Assembly: GCF_003284935.1 (NCBI RefSeq)
Contig: NZ_QMEV01000009.1
Coordinates: forward strand, 56,808-120,807
Source of the DNA: Mycobacterium colombiense
GTDB lineage: Bacteria; Actinomycetota; Actinomycetes; Mycobacteriales; Mycobacteriaceae
Reading direction: 5' to 3'
DNA length: 64,000 nt
Shown here: positions 1 to 8,923 of the stretch, one piece after another
Layout: every line of letters starts with the position of its first letter
Position numbering within the stretch: position 1 is the stretch's first letter
Translations under genes and position numbers: made by a program
Notes under the pieces: generated by a model
The model's database searches: none
What the model was told of the DNA's origin: nothing
Seen by the model: the letters and a program-made list of their open reading frames with translations, nothing else

Positions 1-2
1 CT

Positions 3-209
3 CACATGGAGCAATACGATTTCGGCCCCGCCGGGGGGCCATCAGGGGTAATCGACCCGAAGAAGTACACGCCGTTAGCGCCCCAGAACAAGGTGAGCTA
101 TGCCGGATTCACTTGCGGCGTGGATCCTTCCACGACGGCCTGCGAAGCCGACGATCCCCCCAGCCGACACGGATTCGTCCTGTCTCCGCAAGGCAGCTGG
201 ACTTTCTAA
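3..209 (+). CDS. C-terminal part of a hypothetical, probably exported protein
   Basis: The reading frame is open to the left edge of the window and ends with TAA at 207-209, so only the last 69 codons or so are seen. The visible part is rich in Gly, Pro and Asp and holds two cysteines about ten residues apart, which could form a disulfide. It ends in a short tail, HGFVLSPQGSWTF. This looks like the end of a mycobacterial secreted protein, but no domain can be named. An ATG at 6 is probably internal, because the codons before it are also open. Confidence 0.5.
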   Translation, partial: HMEQYDFGPAGGPSGVIDPKKYTPLAPQNKVSYAGFTCGVDPSTTACEADDPPSRHGFVLSPQGSWTF

Positions 210-233
210 GCAGGCCCTCGCCGCACCCGCGCC

Positions 234-1256
234 TTAGCGCGCGGGGCCTGAGGGGCGCGGATTGATCAGCCTTCCTTGGGCCACAAGCGACCCGTGTTGC
301 TTGAGGCGCTGAGTGCGGATGCTGACCTCGTAGCTCAGAATTTCCTCGATCTGTCCGAGTTGCTCACTGAGGTACCGGTATAGATCCTCGATGTCTCGGC
401 AGATGGCAATTGCCACAAGGTTTTTGGTGCCACTGATGGCGCCGGCGAAGGCGATGTGGTGATGCGCCGCGATGCGCTCGCCGACGCGTTGGATGTCGCG
501 GGGCGCCAACGTCAGCCACAGCATCGCGCTGAGCTGGTGGCCGAGTCGTTCCGGCAACACGTCGACGTCGTAGAGCAGGGCGCCGCTGGCTTCCAGTCCC
601 GCGATTCGGCGCCCCACGCGGGCCACTGACCAGCCGGCGCGTGCGGCAAGTTTCGGTTGTGACGTCCGGCCGTCCTCGGCCAGCGCCTCGAAGATCGGAC
701 GGTCCTCGGCGCTGGGCAGGCACGGTTGAGCCCGGGACACCGGGCCGGTCCGCTCGGCCAGGATCTCCGCAGCTTGCCGGTCGCTGAGCGGGTGGCCGTA
801 GCCGGTCCACGGCGCACTTGCAGGCTGCCCGAAGGAGTGCAGCAGGAGGTCGATGGTGATGTCGGTGACCGAGGTTGTTCGCGGTAGTAGCTTCAGCAGA
901 TCCGCACGGGCGTCACCCAGCGGCGCGCGGATGACGCAGACGAGATCCGTCCATCCCGCCAGCACGTTGGCATGCGACACGTCCGGCCGGCGCACCAGCG
1001 CGTCGGCCAGCGTCTGGATGCGCTCGGGCGCGGCGCGCATGCGGCACACCCAACTCCCTTCGCCATCGATCCATCGGTTCTCCAGCCCGACAACACGCAG
1101 CACGCCTTCGCGGCGCAGCCGGTGGTAGCGTCGCGCGACCGTTTGCTCGGTGGCCCCGAGGACGGTGGCGATCCGGCGAAACGACACCCGCGGGGCCAGC
1201 TGCAGGGCATGCAGAATCTGTGCGTCTAGATCGTCGAGCACGAAGAAAGTATGCAT
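234..1256 (-). CDS. Tandem Lrp/AsnC-family transcriptional regulator
   Basis: This is a two-unit Lrp/AsnC protein of about 340 residues, roughly twice the usual single-unit length. The first unit has an AsnC-type helix-turn-helix (LDDLDAQILHALQ, then VARRYHRLRREG) followed by a ligand-binding beta-alpha-beta domain. The second repeats the plan from about residue 185, with RPIFEALAEDGR and VGRRIAGLEASGAL. Such doubled proteins usually sense a small metabolite and regulate a neighbouring gene. It is divergent from the F420-type oxidoreductase at 1352, with an inverted repeat at 1290-1309 in the gap. I chose the ATG at 1256 because the helix-turn-helix begins soon after it. A GTG at 1283 is possible. 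Neither start has a strong ribosome binding site. Confidence 0.85.
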   Translation of the reverse strand: MHTFFVLDDLDAQILHALQLAPRVSFRRIATVLGATEQTVARRYHRLRREGVLRVVGLENRWIDGEGSWVCRMRAAPERIQTLADALVRRPDVSHANVLAGWTDLVCVIRAPLGDARADLLKLLPRTTSVTDITIDLLLHSFGQPASAPWTGYGHPLSDRQAAEILAERTGPVSRAQPCLPSAEDRPIFEALAEDGRTSQPKLAARAGWSVARVGRRIAGLEASGALLYDVDVLPERLGHQLSAMLWLTLAPRDIQRVGERIAAHHHIAFAGAISGTKNLVAIAICRDIEDLYRYLSEQLGQIEEILSYEVSIRTQRLKQHGSLVAQGRLINPRPSGPAR

Positions 1257-1289
1257 CGACCGCGGTCCGGGTGAGGCTTTCACGCCAAT

Positions 1290-1309
1290 CTTGCGGCAAC
1301 GATCGCAAG
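1290..1309. promoter_or_regulatory. Inverted repeat, candidate operator of the Lrp-type regulator
   Basis: CTTGCG and CGCAAG lie 8 bases apart, and flanking AA/TT bases extend the symmetry. It sits between the divergent regulator and oxidoreductase, 34 bp before the regulator start and 43 bp before the oxidoreductase start. The size and position fit an Lrp-family site, but binding is inferred. Confidence 0.45.
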
Positions 1310-1351
1310 TTTGGAGGCGTCGCTGCGAGCCTGGGGTTCATGAGGCTGACC

Positions 1352-2209
1352 ATGCGCATCGGAATCGGACTGCCCGGCCACATCGCCCACGCGCCTGGGC
1401 CGTTGACCGTCGATTGGGCGCGCCGAGCCGAGCAGCGGGGTTTCGCAGAACTGGCCGCGATAGACCGGCTGGTCTACGAAAGCCTCGACTCGGTCGTCGC
1501 TATGTCTGTGGCCGCGGGCGCGACCACCGACATCGGCTTGACGACCAACGTGCTGCTGGCTCCGCTACACCCCGCGACGCTGTTGGCCAAGCAAGTCACC
1601 ACCCTGTCCGCCGCATCCGGTGGGCGGCTCACCCTCGGCCTCGGCATCGGCAGCCGACCCGACGACTACATCGCCGTCGGCGTCGACTATCGGCGGCGCG
1701 GGCGCATCCTCGACGAGAGCGTGGCCGTGCTGCGCGAGACGTGTGACGCCCAAATCGTCACGGGCGACAGGCCTTTGACGCCCGCGCCGGTGCGGATTCC
1801 GATCCTGTTCGGCGGACGAGCGGACGCGACAATCCGCCGCGCGGCCGCAATCGGTGACGGCTGGAGCGCCGGAGCGTTGCGTGATTACTCCAACCAGTCC
1901 GCGCTCGCCGACCGGATGCGCATGGCATGGGCAGAGGCTGGTCGCGTGGGGCGTCCCCGGCTTCGGGCCAGTGTCAACTTCACATTCGGTGATGCCGATA
2001 CCATCGCTGCGGGTCGTGCCCACCTGCAGCGCTACTACGGTTTCAAGCCTGATTACGCCGCCCTCAACGTCGCCGACATGCTCAGCTCGCCCGACGAGGC
2101 GGCCGAGACCGTGCGCGCCTACCGCGACCTGGGTTTCAACGAACTCATCTTCCACCCCTGTGTCGCCGAGCTCGACCAGATCGACCGCCTGGCCGACGCG
2201 GTTCTCTGA
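1352..2209 (+). CDS. LLM-class F420-dependent oxidoreductase (luciferase-like)
   Basis: This 285-residue protein has the bacterial luciferase-like TIM-barrel pattern. It opens with a beta strand (MRIGIGLPGH), has a central LTLGLGIGSRPDDY segment and a later ILFGGRADATIRRAAAIGDGW segment, all typical of coenzyme F420-dependent oxidoreductases of actinobacteria. The substrate cannot be read from sequence. The ATG at 1352 is chosen because GAGG lies 6 bases upstream; an ATG at 1340 in the same frame has a weaker site. It is transcribed away from the Lrp-type regulator, which may control it. It would act in the cytoplasm with F420H2 or F420 as hydride carrier. Confidence 0.85.
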   Translation: MRIGIGLPGHIAHAPGPLTVDWARRAEQRGFAELAAIDRLVYESLDSVVAMSVAAGATTDIGLTTNVLLAPLHPATLLAKQVTTLSAASGGRLTLGLGIGSRPDDYIAVGVDYRRRGRILDESVAVLRETCDAQIVTGDRPLTPAPVRIPILFGGRADATIRRAAAIGDGWSAGALRDYSNQSALADRMRMAWAEAGRVGRPRLRASVNFTFGDADTIAAGRAHLQRYYGFKPDYAALNVADMLSSPDEAAETVRAYRDLGFNELIFHPCVAELDQIDRLADAVL

Positions 2210-2289
2210 GGAAGTTCCATGGGACAAAGCGCATTTCGTGGCGAGCATCGTCGAACGATCAAGTCCGCCGGCGTCGGCCCTGAACTCCA

Positions 2290-3669
2290 TCAACAATGCC
2301 GCGGAGCACTATTTGACCGGGTCCACAACATTTGATTGCCGTTGCAGTTCGGGTGTTTTCGCAATCTTTGGCGTATGCCCCGGCTTCGGCGCCGCGCTAG
2401 TGGCTGAGGTTTCCCCAGGTAAAAGCCTTGGCCGTATTCGATGCCGAGGCGAATCAGCGTCTGGAGCTGGCCGGGTGTCTCCACGGCTTCGGCCACCAAT
2501 TTCGCATGCAGCTCGGATGCCAGCGAGTTCAGTGCAGTTGCCAACGCGCGTTTGGCCGGATCGCCGTCGATGCCGGCGACCAGCTCCCCGTCGATCTTGA
2601 TGATGTCTGGATGTATCCGCAGCAGTTGAGTGAAGCTGGCATATCCGGCGCCCGCATCGTCGATTGCCACCCGTATGCCGCTGTCACGCAGACGTCTCAG
2701 ACCCGGGCCGAGGTCATCGGGAAACGGTTCGTGCTCGGTGATTTCCACCGCCAACTCCCGGTCCTGGGCTGCCAGCACGTCTTGTATCTCCGGCTCCAGC
2801 GCTGCGCTCGGGCTCAGGTTGGCGGTGACTGGATACTCATCGGGGATGCGGCGCGCAGCATTCAGGACGGTGCACAACGCGGCATGTTCTAAGTCCAGAC
2901 CTCGTCCCATACGCCGGGCGGCGCTGAACCATTGCGTGGGGGTCAACCCCGATGATGCGGGAAAGCGTGTCAACCCTTCGTAGGCACACGTCATGCCGCT
3001 TGCCAGGTGGACGATGGGTTGAAAGGTCGCGCTCAGAGCGTCCGGTTGCGTGAGAAGTGCGTCCAATCGATGCTGCAGCCCCTCGGTCTCCACTACGTCG
3101 GGCAACATGACCGACGCGATGAATCGCTCCGTCAGAGCGCGCTGACCCCGGTCGTCGCTGTCGGTCATCACATGGCTTAGCAGCGTTTTGAGTTGTGACT
3201 CGGTGAAGATCAACGCGGAGATAAATTTACTGATGGCGAGCATCGCGTCGACATCTGCGTCAGTGAACGCACCGGGGGCGGTCGCAGCCAGCAGCAATGA
3301 ACCGATGGCGTCGCCGTTGTACATCAGGGGAATCGCCGCCCACGACCGAGTGCCCCACTGCTTGTTCATCGCACGAACGCGTGGCGACAGTCGTCGGTCT
3401 GTACGGGCATCGTGTATCAGTTTCGGGCGTTTCTCCCGCGCCGCGAGCCCCTGAAAACTGCTCTGGTTGGGCACCACGAAACCCTCTGCAGTCGCGAGCA
3501 CGCCGTGCCCAGAAATGGTCACGTATGCGTTATCGGAGGCGCGAAGCAGCGTGACGGCCGCCCCATTGGCCTTCGGCATAAACACGCAGGCCTGCTCGGC
3601 AACGCGCGCGATCAAAGCCGCCGGATCCATCGACGCCGCCAGTGCCCGAACCAGGTTCTCCACATCCAC
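2290..3669 (-). CDS. GAF-EAL protein, probable cyclic-di-GMP phosphodiesterase
   Basis: The 459-residue protein has an N-terminal GAF sensor domain (about residues 10-155) and a C-terminal EAL domain (about 205-430). There is no GGDEF domain. The EAL residues needed for metal binding and catalysis are present in order: Glu of EGL (in place of EAL), Asn of NLS, Glu of EITE, the DDAG acidic pair, Lys of IKIDG, Glu of AEAVE and Gln of YGQGFYLG. It is therefore predicted to hydrolyse c-di-GMP, with activity tuned by whatever the GAF domain binds. A basic tail of about 35 residues follows the domain. It stands alone between two unrelated genes, so its circuit is unknown. Confidence 0.85.
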   Translation of the reverse strand: MDVENLVRALAASMDPAALIARVAEQACVFMPKANGAAVTLLRASDNAYVTISGHGVLATAEGFVVPNQSSFQGLAAREKRPKLIHDARTDRRLSPRVRAMNKQWGTRSWAAIPLMYNGDAIGSLLLAATAPGAFTDADVDAMLAISKFISALIFTESQLKTLLSHVMTDSDDRGQRALTERFIASVMLPDVVETEGLQHRLDALLTQPDALSATFQPIVHLASGMTCAYEGLTRFPASSGLTPTQWFSAARRMGRGLDLEHAALCTVLNAARRIPDEYPVTANLSPSAALEPEIQDVLAAQDRELAVEITEHEPFPDDLGPGLRRLRDSGIRVAIDDAGAGYASFTQLLRIHPDIIKIDGELVAGIDGDPAKRALATALNSLASELHAKLVAEAVETPGQLQTLIRLGIEYGQGFYLGKPQPLARRRSRGIRQRLRKHPNCNGNQMLWTRSNSAPRHC

Positions 3670-3913
3670 CCCGTTCCCAGCGACGTGAGAGAGTTGCGGG
3701 GCTTAGGATACCGATCCTGCACCCCCATAGGGGCGAAATTCCCACGTCGGACCAGATGCGTGAAAAGTGGCAGCGCCGCGCCCGTTTCATCGGGATGCCG
3801 ACCGTGCGGAGCGTAATGACGGTCCCGGTACGACTCGCCGCCAAAGCATGGGGCCTGGCGATACCCGATTCCCCACCGAACGGCAAGCGCGGGTTGGCAA
3901 TCGATCTGACGCT
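3670..3913. other. Intergenic stretch with no recognised feature
   Basis: These 244 bases lie between the start of the GAF-EAL gene and the end of the molybdopterin gene. The promoter of the GAF-EAL gene must lie in the left part. Short open frames cross it on both strands, but none has a convincing start site or familiar sequence. Confidence 0.4.
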
Positions 3914-5899
3914 CTAGGCCGGGTGCAGGCTCACGGGAATGCCGGAGTAGCGCACCATGCCGGTCACCACGTCGATGTCGTCCTTGTTGGTCAGGCGGTT
4001 GACGTTGGCGACGTGGTGGCCGTGCGGGATCGACACCGCTCCGCGCCGGATCGAGTCGTCGACCTTCGCGATGCCGGTCAGTTCTCCGCTCGCGCTGCGC
4101 ACCGTCACCTTCTGTCCACTGATGACCCCCGCCGCCGCGCCATCATCGGGGTGGATGAGGATTTCGGGCGCCTCGCCGAGAAAGTCCAGCTGTCCGTTGA
4201 GCTTTCGACGCTGCCGGCGCGGCACCATCACCAGCGGTGCGGGTGGTTCCAGCGCCGTGAGCTGGTCGACCAGCAGCGGCGGCGCCAGCCGCCAGCCCCC
4301 CATCCGCTCAACATGTTCGTCGACCCAGGCCGCCGGGAGCTCGCGCGGGGCCTCGGCCCAACCCACGGCCGCCACCTTGTCGAAACCCGTTCGGGCACCG
4401 GCCAACAGGACGGACAGCACGTCGTCGTCGGTGCTGGTGTCGGGGTCCCCGAGGGTGCCGAGGTCGTAGCCGAGCCGGCGGCCGAGTTCGGCGAACACCC
4501 ACCACATCGAGCGCCGTTCGCCGACCGGGGCCACGACGGCCGGGCTGTATTGCACCGACACATGCGAACTGAGGATGTCGTGGATGGTGATGTCGGGCCG
4601 CTCCAGCGGGTCCTTGGTGGGCAGGACGTGGGTGGCCAGCTCGGTGGTCTCGTTGTTGATGATCTCGGTGGTGGCGAACACCTCGAGGTTTTGCAGCGCC
4701 GGAATCAGCTTGCCGGTCTCAGGGAACGAGGTGACGAGGCTGCCGCCGACGTTGATCAGGGCGCGGATGTTGCCGGCGGCGATCTCGTCGGGCAGCACGG
4801 CGCACGGCCACTCGTTGATGAAGGCCTGCGCCTCGGGGCGGCTGCGCGGGCCGGGACCGAAGGCGCCCTCGATCGGCGTGACGGGCAGGAATTCGCCGAA
4901 AGTTTCTAGCTGGTAAGCGAATCCGGGATGAAACCAGGTTCCGCCGGGCCGGTTCATCGCACCGGTGAGGATCATCAGCACCCACGCGAGCCACTGTGTG
5001 ACGTTGGCGCGCTCGGCCGTCATCGTGACCCCGGTGCCGGTTTCCACCGCGACGCACTTGGCGGCGCGCACCGCCTCGCACAGCCGGGCCAGATCGGCCT
5101 CGGCGACGTCGGCGAGCCGTGCGGTGTGCTCGAGCGTGAACGGCTGCACCGCGGCGGACAGCGCGTCGATTCCCTGCACCGGCACATCGGACTTCACTCC
5201 GTCGCGCAGGATTTCGCGAACCAGGTAGGCGAGCACCGCGTGGTCGGTGCTGGGCCGCGCTGCCAGATGCGCGGTGGCCAGCCGCGCGGTCTCGGTGCGG
5301 CGTGGGTCGATCACCCACACCTGACCGCGCCGGGCGATGTCGCGCACCGTGCCGGTCGGATTGGGCATCGAGATCGCATGGCCATGCGACACAACGGGAT
5401 TGACGCCGACGAGCAAGAGGAAGTCGACGTTGTCCAGGTCGGTTCGGCCGGACAGCCCCATGAATCCGCCGACCAGATCCGAGACCAGGGGTTTGGCGGT
5501 GCCGTCGATGGTCAGCGGGCTGAACTTGGCCGGTGTGCCGATAGCGGCATGCAGGGCCTCGGCCATCCGGAAGCCGGCGCTTTCCATGGTGGAGAAGTAG
5601 AACGCGACCGACGCCGGTCCGTGCCGGTCGATGATCTCCTTCAACCGGGTGCCCAGGTCGTCCAAACAGGCGTCCCAGGAGGCGTCCTGCAGGCGCCCGG
5701 CCACCCGCATCCGCGGACGCTCCAGCCGATCCGGGTGGTGATGCAGCTGTGGCAGGGCGCGACCCTTCGGGCAGGTATAGCCGTGCGAGAAGGGATGGTC
5801 CTGATCGCCGCGGACGCGGACCACCTCGTCGCCGTCGACGTCGACGAGGATGCCGCAGACCGAGGTGCAGACGCGGCAGAAGCTACGCACCGTTTGCAT
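3914..5899 (-). CDS. Molybdopterin oxidoreductase with N-terminal [4Fe-4S] motif
   Basis: This 661-residue protein belongs to the DMSO-reductase superfamily. The N-terminus has the cluster pattern Cys-x2-Cys-x3-Cys followed by a fourth Cys about 27 residues later (in YTCPKGRAL), so a [4Fe-4S] cluster is expected. Motifs that bind the bis-molybdopterin cofactor follow, such as LLLVGVNPVVSHGH and VIDPRRTETARLA, and the C-terminal cofactor-binding barrel is present. I see no Cys at the usual Mo-ligand place near residues 120-140, so the ligand may be Asp or Ser. No signal peptide or small subunit gene is seen. The start at 5899 places the cysteine motif directly at the N-terminus; an upstream start at 5962 is possible. 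The substrate is unknown. Confidence 0.85.
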   Translation of the reverse strand: MQTVRSFCRVCTSVCGILVDVDGDEVVRVRGDQDHPFSHGYTCPKGRALPQLHHHPDRLERPRMRVAGRLQDASWDACLDDLGTRLKEIIDRHGPASVAFYFSTMESAGFRMAEALHAAIGTPAKFSPLTIDGTAKPLVSDLVGGFMGLSGRTDLDNVDFLLLVGVNPVVSHGHAISMPNPTGTVRDIARRGQVWVIDPRRTETARLATAHLAARPSTDHAVLAYLVREILRDGVKSDVPVQGIDALSAAVQPFTLEHTARLADVAEADLARLCEAVRAAKCVAVETGTGVTMTAERANVTQWLAWVLMILTGAMNRPGGTWFHPGFAYQLETFGEFLPVTPIEGAFGPGPRSRPEAQAFINEWPCAVLPDEIAAGNIRALINVGGSLVTSFPETGKLIPALQNLEVFATTEIINNETTELATHVLPTKDPLERPDITIHDILSSHVSVQYSPAVVAPVGERRSMWWVFAELGRRLGYDLGTLGDPDTSTDDDVLSVLLAGARTGFDKVAAVGWAEAPRELPAAWVDEHVERMGGWRLAPPLLVDQLTALEPPAPLVMVPRRQRRKLNGQLDFLGEAPEILIHPDDGAAAGVISGQKVTVRSASGELTGIAKVDDSIRRGAVSIPHGHHVANVNRLTNKDDIDVVTGMVRYSGIPVSLHPA

Positions 5900-5971
5900 A
5901 GTTCGATAACGTACTCTCGCAATCCGAGAAGGCCTATCGCATTTTCGAGAATGGTTGTGCATTTTTGGCCA

Positions 5972-6061
5972 ATGGCGCTCTCGGGGAAGCGCCCGCGGTT
6001 AGGTTTCGTGACCATCGGCTTCGGCCTGTACATGGTGCCGCAGGCCCTCGGCTTGTTCTAA
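5972..6061 (+). CDS. Possible very small membrane peptide
   Basis: A 29-codon frame, or 36 codons from the ATG at 5951, lies between two leftward genes and ends with TAA. Its second half is hydrophobic (GFVTIGFGLYMVPQALGLF) and could cross the membrane once. There is no clear Shine-Dalgarno site and no domain. It may be a small protein, a gene remnant or chance. Confidence 0.25.
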   Translation: MALSGKRPRLGFVTIGFGLYMVPQALGLF

Positions 6062-6074
6062 GCGCGACCGAACG

Positions 6075-7436
6075 TCAGAACCAGGGCCCGGGGTAGTGGC
6101 CGTCCTGGTCTTGCACCATGACGATCTCCTTGCACTCGCCATTTGCGCCCGCCGCCGTCTCGCCGCGGCACACCAGCGTCCATCCCGAGATCCGCTCGAA
6201 CGGCCGCAGCGTCCAGTTGGGTGCGACGGGATCGGTTGCGGGCAAGGCGATTACGGAGTGGGTCCCGTCGGCCCCGGTGAGGTAGAGGTGGTCTCCGAAG
6301 AACGCCAGTTTGGCGATCGACAGCTTCTTGGCGTCGTCTCGGCTCTTCTGGAAGTCCCACTGCTGGCTGCGTAGGTTCCAGACGCCGAAGCCGAATTGAG
6401 AGGTGTCCGAACCGTGGCCGTCGACGAACAGCTTCCCGTCGGACAGCGCGGCGGTCAGCCCACCGCCGGAAATCCGGTCGGAATCGCCGATCTTGATGAT
6501 GGACTTGGAGTTGAGGTCATAGAACATCGTGGAGAGCCCCGGGGGGTTGGACCCATCCCAGTGCGTGAGCTTCACCAGTTTGTTTGGGCCGTCGGTCAAT
6601 TCGGTGTCGACGGACTGGACGTCGTTGTCCTGAAAGATCGCTTCTCCGCTCGGCCGGCGCAGCTCGGCGCCAGACGGCTTGCCGGGTTCGGTGTTGCGCG
6701 CAAAGGCGAGCACGTCCTGCCAGACCCGGCCGGGCTGCGGATCGCTCCACAGCGTGGACAGGTCGCCGCCGGACAGCACGACGGTGCGGGGCGGCGACGC
6801 GGCGCCGTGACCGTCGGTGAAGGCGTTCAGCCAGGCCACGCCCGAGGAGGTCGAGGCCAGTCCCCAGTCCTTGGGCGCGGTGGGTTTCAGGTCGGGGCCG
6901 GGCGGCTGCAGTTCCTTGGTGGCGACCTGCCGGCCCGATGTGGAGTCGTAGACGTACGCGGTGATTTTGGTGGCTTCGGGCGCGGGCGGCTGCGCCGGCC
7001 CGGTGGTCGCGACGAGGTAGACGACGTTCATGGCGTCGGCGGCGCCGGTCAGCGCGCACATGGCCCCGGTGAGGTGTTCCCCGGCCGGGAGCGTGGGGAT
7101 CGCGGGCGCGACGTATTGCCCGGTCTTCGGGTCGAAGATCTTCGGCCGGATGTCCTCGAGCGCCGATGTGGCGGCCGAGAATTTCTCCGGGCAGCCGAAA
7201 TAGGCCGTTCCGCCGTAGCTTTTCCAATCCTTTTCCAGCGGCCCGGTGATCGGGGCGGGCGGGGCCGCCGCGCGGGTGCTGGTTTTCGAGACGGACGTCG
7301 AGGTGGTGGCGGTGAGCGGGGGCGGCGCCGCGGTTTCCGAACAGGAGGCCAAGGCCAGGCACGCGGCCGACGCGATCGCGGCGCCCCCGCGACGCGCCCG
7401 GCGACGCCGCGCCGCGCGCCCCCAGGCTGCACGCAT
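6075..7436 (-). CDS. Hypothetical lipoprotein
   Basis: The 453-residue product begins with an arginine-rich n-region, a hydrophobic core and the lipobox LASC at about residues 29-32, so it should be lipid-anchored on the outer face of the cell membrane. A Thr/Ser/Pro/Ala-rich linker follows. The rest is a soluble domain with many short beta-type segments, including repeated Asp/Gly-rich turns such as FFGDHLYLTGADG, possibly a beta-propeller-like fold. I do not recognise a family with a known function. It stands between the molybdopterin gene and the P450 gene on the same strand, without tight coupling to either. Confidence 0.75.
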   Translation of the reverse strand: MRAAWGRAARRRRARRGGAAIASAACLALASCSETAAPPPLTATTSTSVSKTSTRAAAPPAPITGPLEKDWKSYGGTAYFGCPEKFSAATSALEDIRPKIFDPKTGQYVAPAIPTLPAGEHLTGAMCALTGAADAMNVVYLVATTGPAQPPAPEATKITAYVYDSTSGRQVATKELQPPGPDLKPTAPKDWGLASTSSGVAWLNAFTDGHGAASPPRTVVLSGGDLSTLWSDPQPGRVWQDVLAFARNTEPGKPSGAELRRPSGEAIFQDNDVQSVDTELTDGPNKLVKLTHWDGSNPPGLSTMFYDLNSKSIIKIGDSDRISGGGLTAALSDGKLFVDGHGSDTSQFGFGVWNLRSQQWDFQKSRDDAKKLSIAKLAFFGDHLYLTGADGTHSVIALPATDPVAPNWTLRPFERISGWTLVCRGETAAGANGECKEIVMVQDQDGHYPGPWF

Positions 7437-7553
7437 CGAAAACCCCCATTACGTTCGTGTAACCAAGCAGCGTAAGGCCGCCCCGAGGCGACCGCGACTT
7501 GTGCGCGGGGCGGGCTTGGTCACAGCGGGCGCCCGGCGATAGGGCCCGGACGG

Positions 7554-8783
7554 CTATCGGTCGAACTCGATGGGCAGGCTCGTCGGCCCGCTCAGGCTCA
7601 CCATCGGCTTCCATGGCGCCGGTCCCGCGGCACGCGGGTTGCGCAGCCGGTTCGTCAGGACGTTCAGCGCTTCGGCGATCTCCCGCCTGGCCAGGTTCGC
7701 GCCCAGGCAGTAGTGCACGCCGCCGCCGAAGGTCAGGATGGGCGGCGGGGCCTCGCGGGTGATGTCGACCCGGTCGGGATCGTCGTACACCACCGGATCA
7801 CGGTTGGCCGCAAAGGTATTCACCAACACCGCCGTGCCGGCGGGGAACGAGTAGCCGTCGAGCTCGGCGTCCTCGACCACCAGGCGCAGGGTGCCGCAGG
7901 CGATCGGCGAGTGCCGCATGGTCTCCTCGACGGCACGCATCGCCAGCTCCGGGCGCTGCCGCAGCAGCTCCCACTGCTCGGGGTGTTCGCACAGCACCTG
8001 CACGGAGGCGGCCACCTGGTTGCGGGTGGTGTCCGTCCCCGCCAGCAGCAGGCCGCCCGCCAGCATGCGCAGCTCGGCGGCGTCCAGGCGCTCGCCCTCG
8101 TCCTCGGCGCGAATCAGGTCGGAAAGCAGGTCATCGGTCAAGCTGTGTCGCCGCCGGGCGACCATCTCGTCGACGTAGTCGTCGAGCTGGCGCCAGGCGC
8201 GCATCACGACCGGCTCGACCTCGCGCAGATCGACGGTGAAGCTGAAGGCCTTGAACACGTCGTCGGCCCACAACGAAAACTGTTGCCAATCCTCGCGGGG
8301 CGCGCCCAGCAGCGCGCAGATGATCGGAACGGGGTAGGGGCGTGCGATGTCGGTGACGACGTCACAGCGGCCCGCGTCCGCCACCCGATCGACCAGCTCG
8401 TCGAGCACCCCGACCATGGTGTCGTGCAGGCGCGCGACCGTTCGCGGGGTGAAGGCCTTGGAGCACAGGCTGCGCAGCCGACGGTGCGCGTCGCCCTCCA
8501 GGCACAGCAGGCTGTTGGCCACCTTGTCCCACAACGGGCCCGACGCGATGCCCTGGGCGAGCAGGTTGATGCCGGGCGGAATCTGGAACCGGGAATCCCG
8601 AAGGACGGAACGGACCAGGTGATAGGAGAGCACCTCGGGCCCGTGCGGTCCCAGCGCGACGGGGGCTTGCCGCTGCGCCTCCCGCAGCCGCGGGTAGACC
8701 TGCGCGGGCGTTTCTTCGGGGTCGTAGCAGAGCGTCGGCACGTCGGCGTCGAAAACGCTTGGGGGAGCGGCACCGACGGTCAT
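7554..8783 (-). CDS. Cytochrome P450 monooxygenase
   Basis: The 409-residue protein has the full set of P450 signatures. The I-helix oxygen-binding motif is AGTDTTRNQ, the K-helix is EETMR, and the heme loop is FGGGVHYCLGANLAR with the thiolate cysteine. It is soluble, like other bacterial P450s, and needs a ferredoxin partner not found here. The start at 8783 is supported by GGAG 6 bases upstream; an in-frame start further up would add 25 unlike residues. A long inverted repeat in the gap to the next gene may be its operator. The CYP family and substrate cannot be assigned by eye. Confidence 0.92.
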   Translation of the reverse strand: MTVGAAPPSVFDADVPTLCYDPEETPAQVYPRLREAQRQAPVALGPHGPEVLSYHLVRSVLRDSRFQIPPGINLLAQGIASGPLWDKVANSLLCLEGDAHRRLRSLCSKAFTPRTVARLHDTMVGVLDELVDRVADAGRCDVVTDIARPYPVPIICALLGAPREDWQQFSLWADDVFKAFSFTVDLREVEPVVMRAWRQLDDYVDEMVARRRHSLTDDLLSDLIRAEDEGERLDAAELRMLAGGLLLAGTDTTRNQVAASVQVLCEHPEQWELLRQRPELAMRAVEETMRHSPIACGTLRLVVEDAELDGYSFPAGTAVLVNTFAANRDPVVYDDPDRVDITREAPPPILTFGGGVHYCLGANLARREIAEALNVLTNRLRNPRAAGPAPWKPMVSLSGPTSLPIEFDR

Positions 8784-8830
8784 GACGGTCTCCTTGGTTC
8801 CGCAGCACGTTGCGGACGAGTGTGACGCTA

Positions 8831-8894
8831 ATGTATGGCCACCGCGCGGGGGTGTCAACGATATCGCGGGCTATCCGGCTCCAGCGCCATACAT
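8831..8894. promoter_or_regulatory. Pair of inverted 9-12 bp elements upstream of the P450 gene
   Basis: ATGTATGGC at 8831-8839 is matched by its exact reverse complement GCCATACAT at 8886-8894. With flanking bases, 11 of 12 positions agree. The half-sites are 46 bp apart in the gap before the P450 start, which suggests two operator half-sites that could be bridged by a regulator or used separately. Confidence 0.4.
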
Positions 8895-8923
8895 CAGAGG
8901 CAAAATGCATGGCGGCGGAGCGC

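Noticed and set aside
3767..6061. Rightward open frames opposite the molybdopterin gene
   Set aside because: They are rich in Arg, Gly and His and lack domains. The leftward frame holds the full molybdopterin motif set. Only the last 30 codons before 6061 lie outside that gene and are listed separately.
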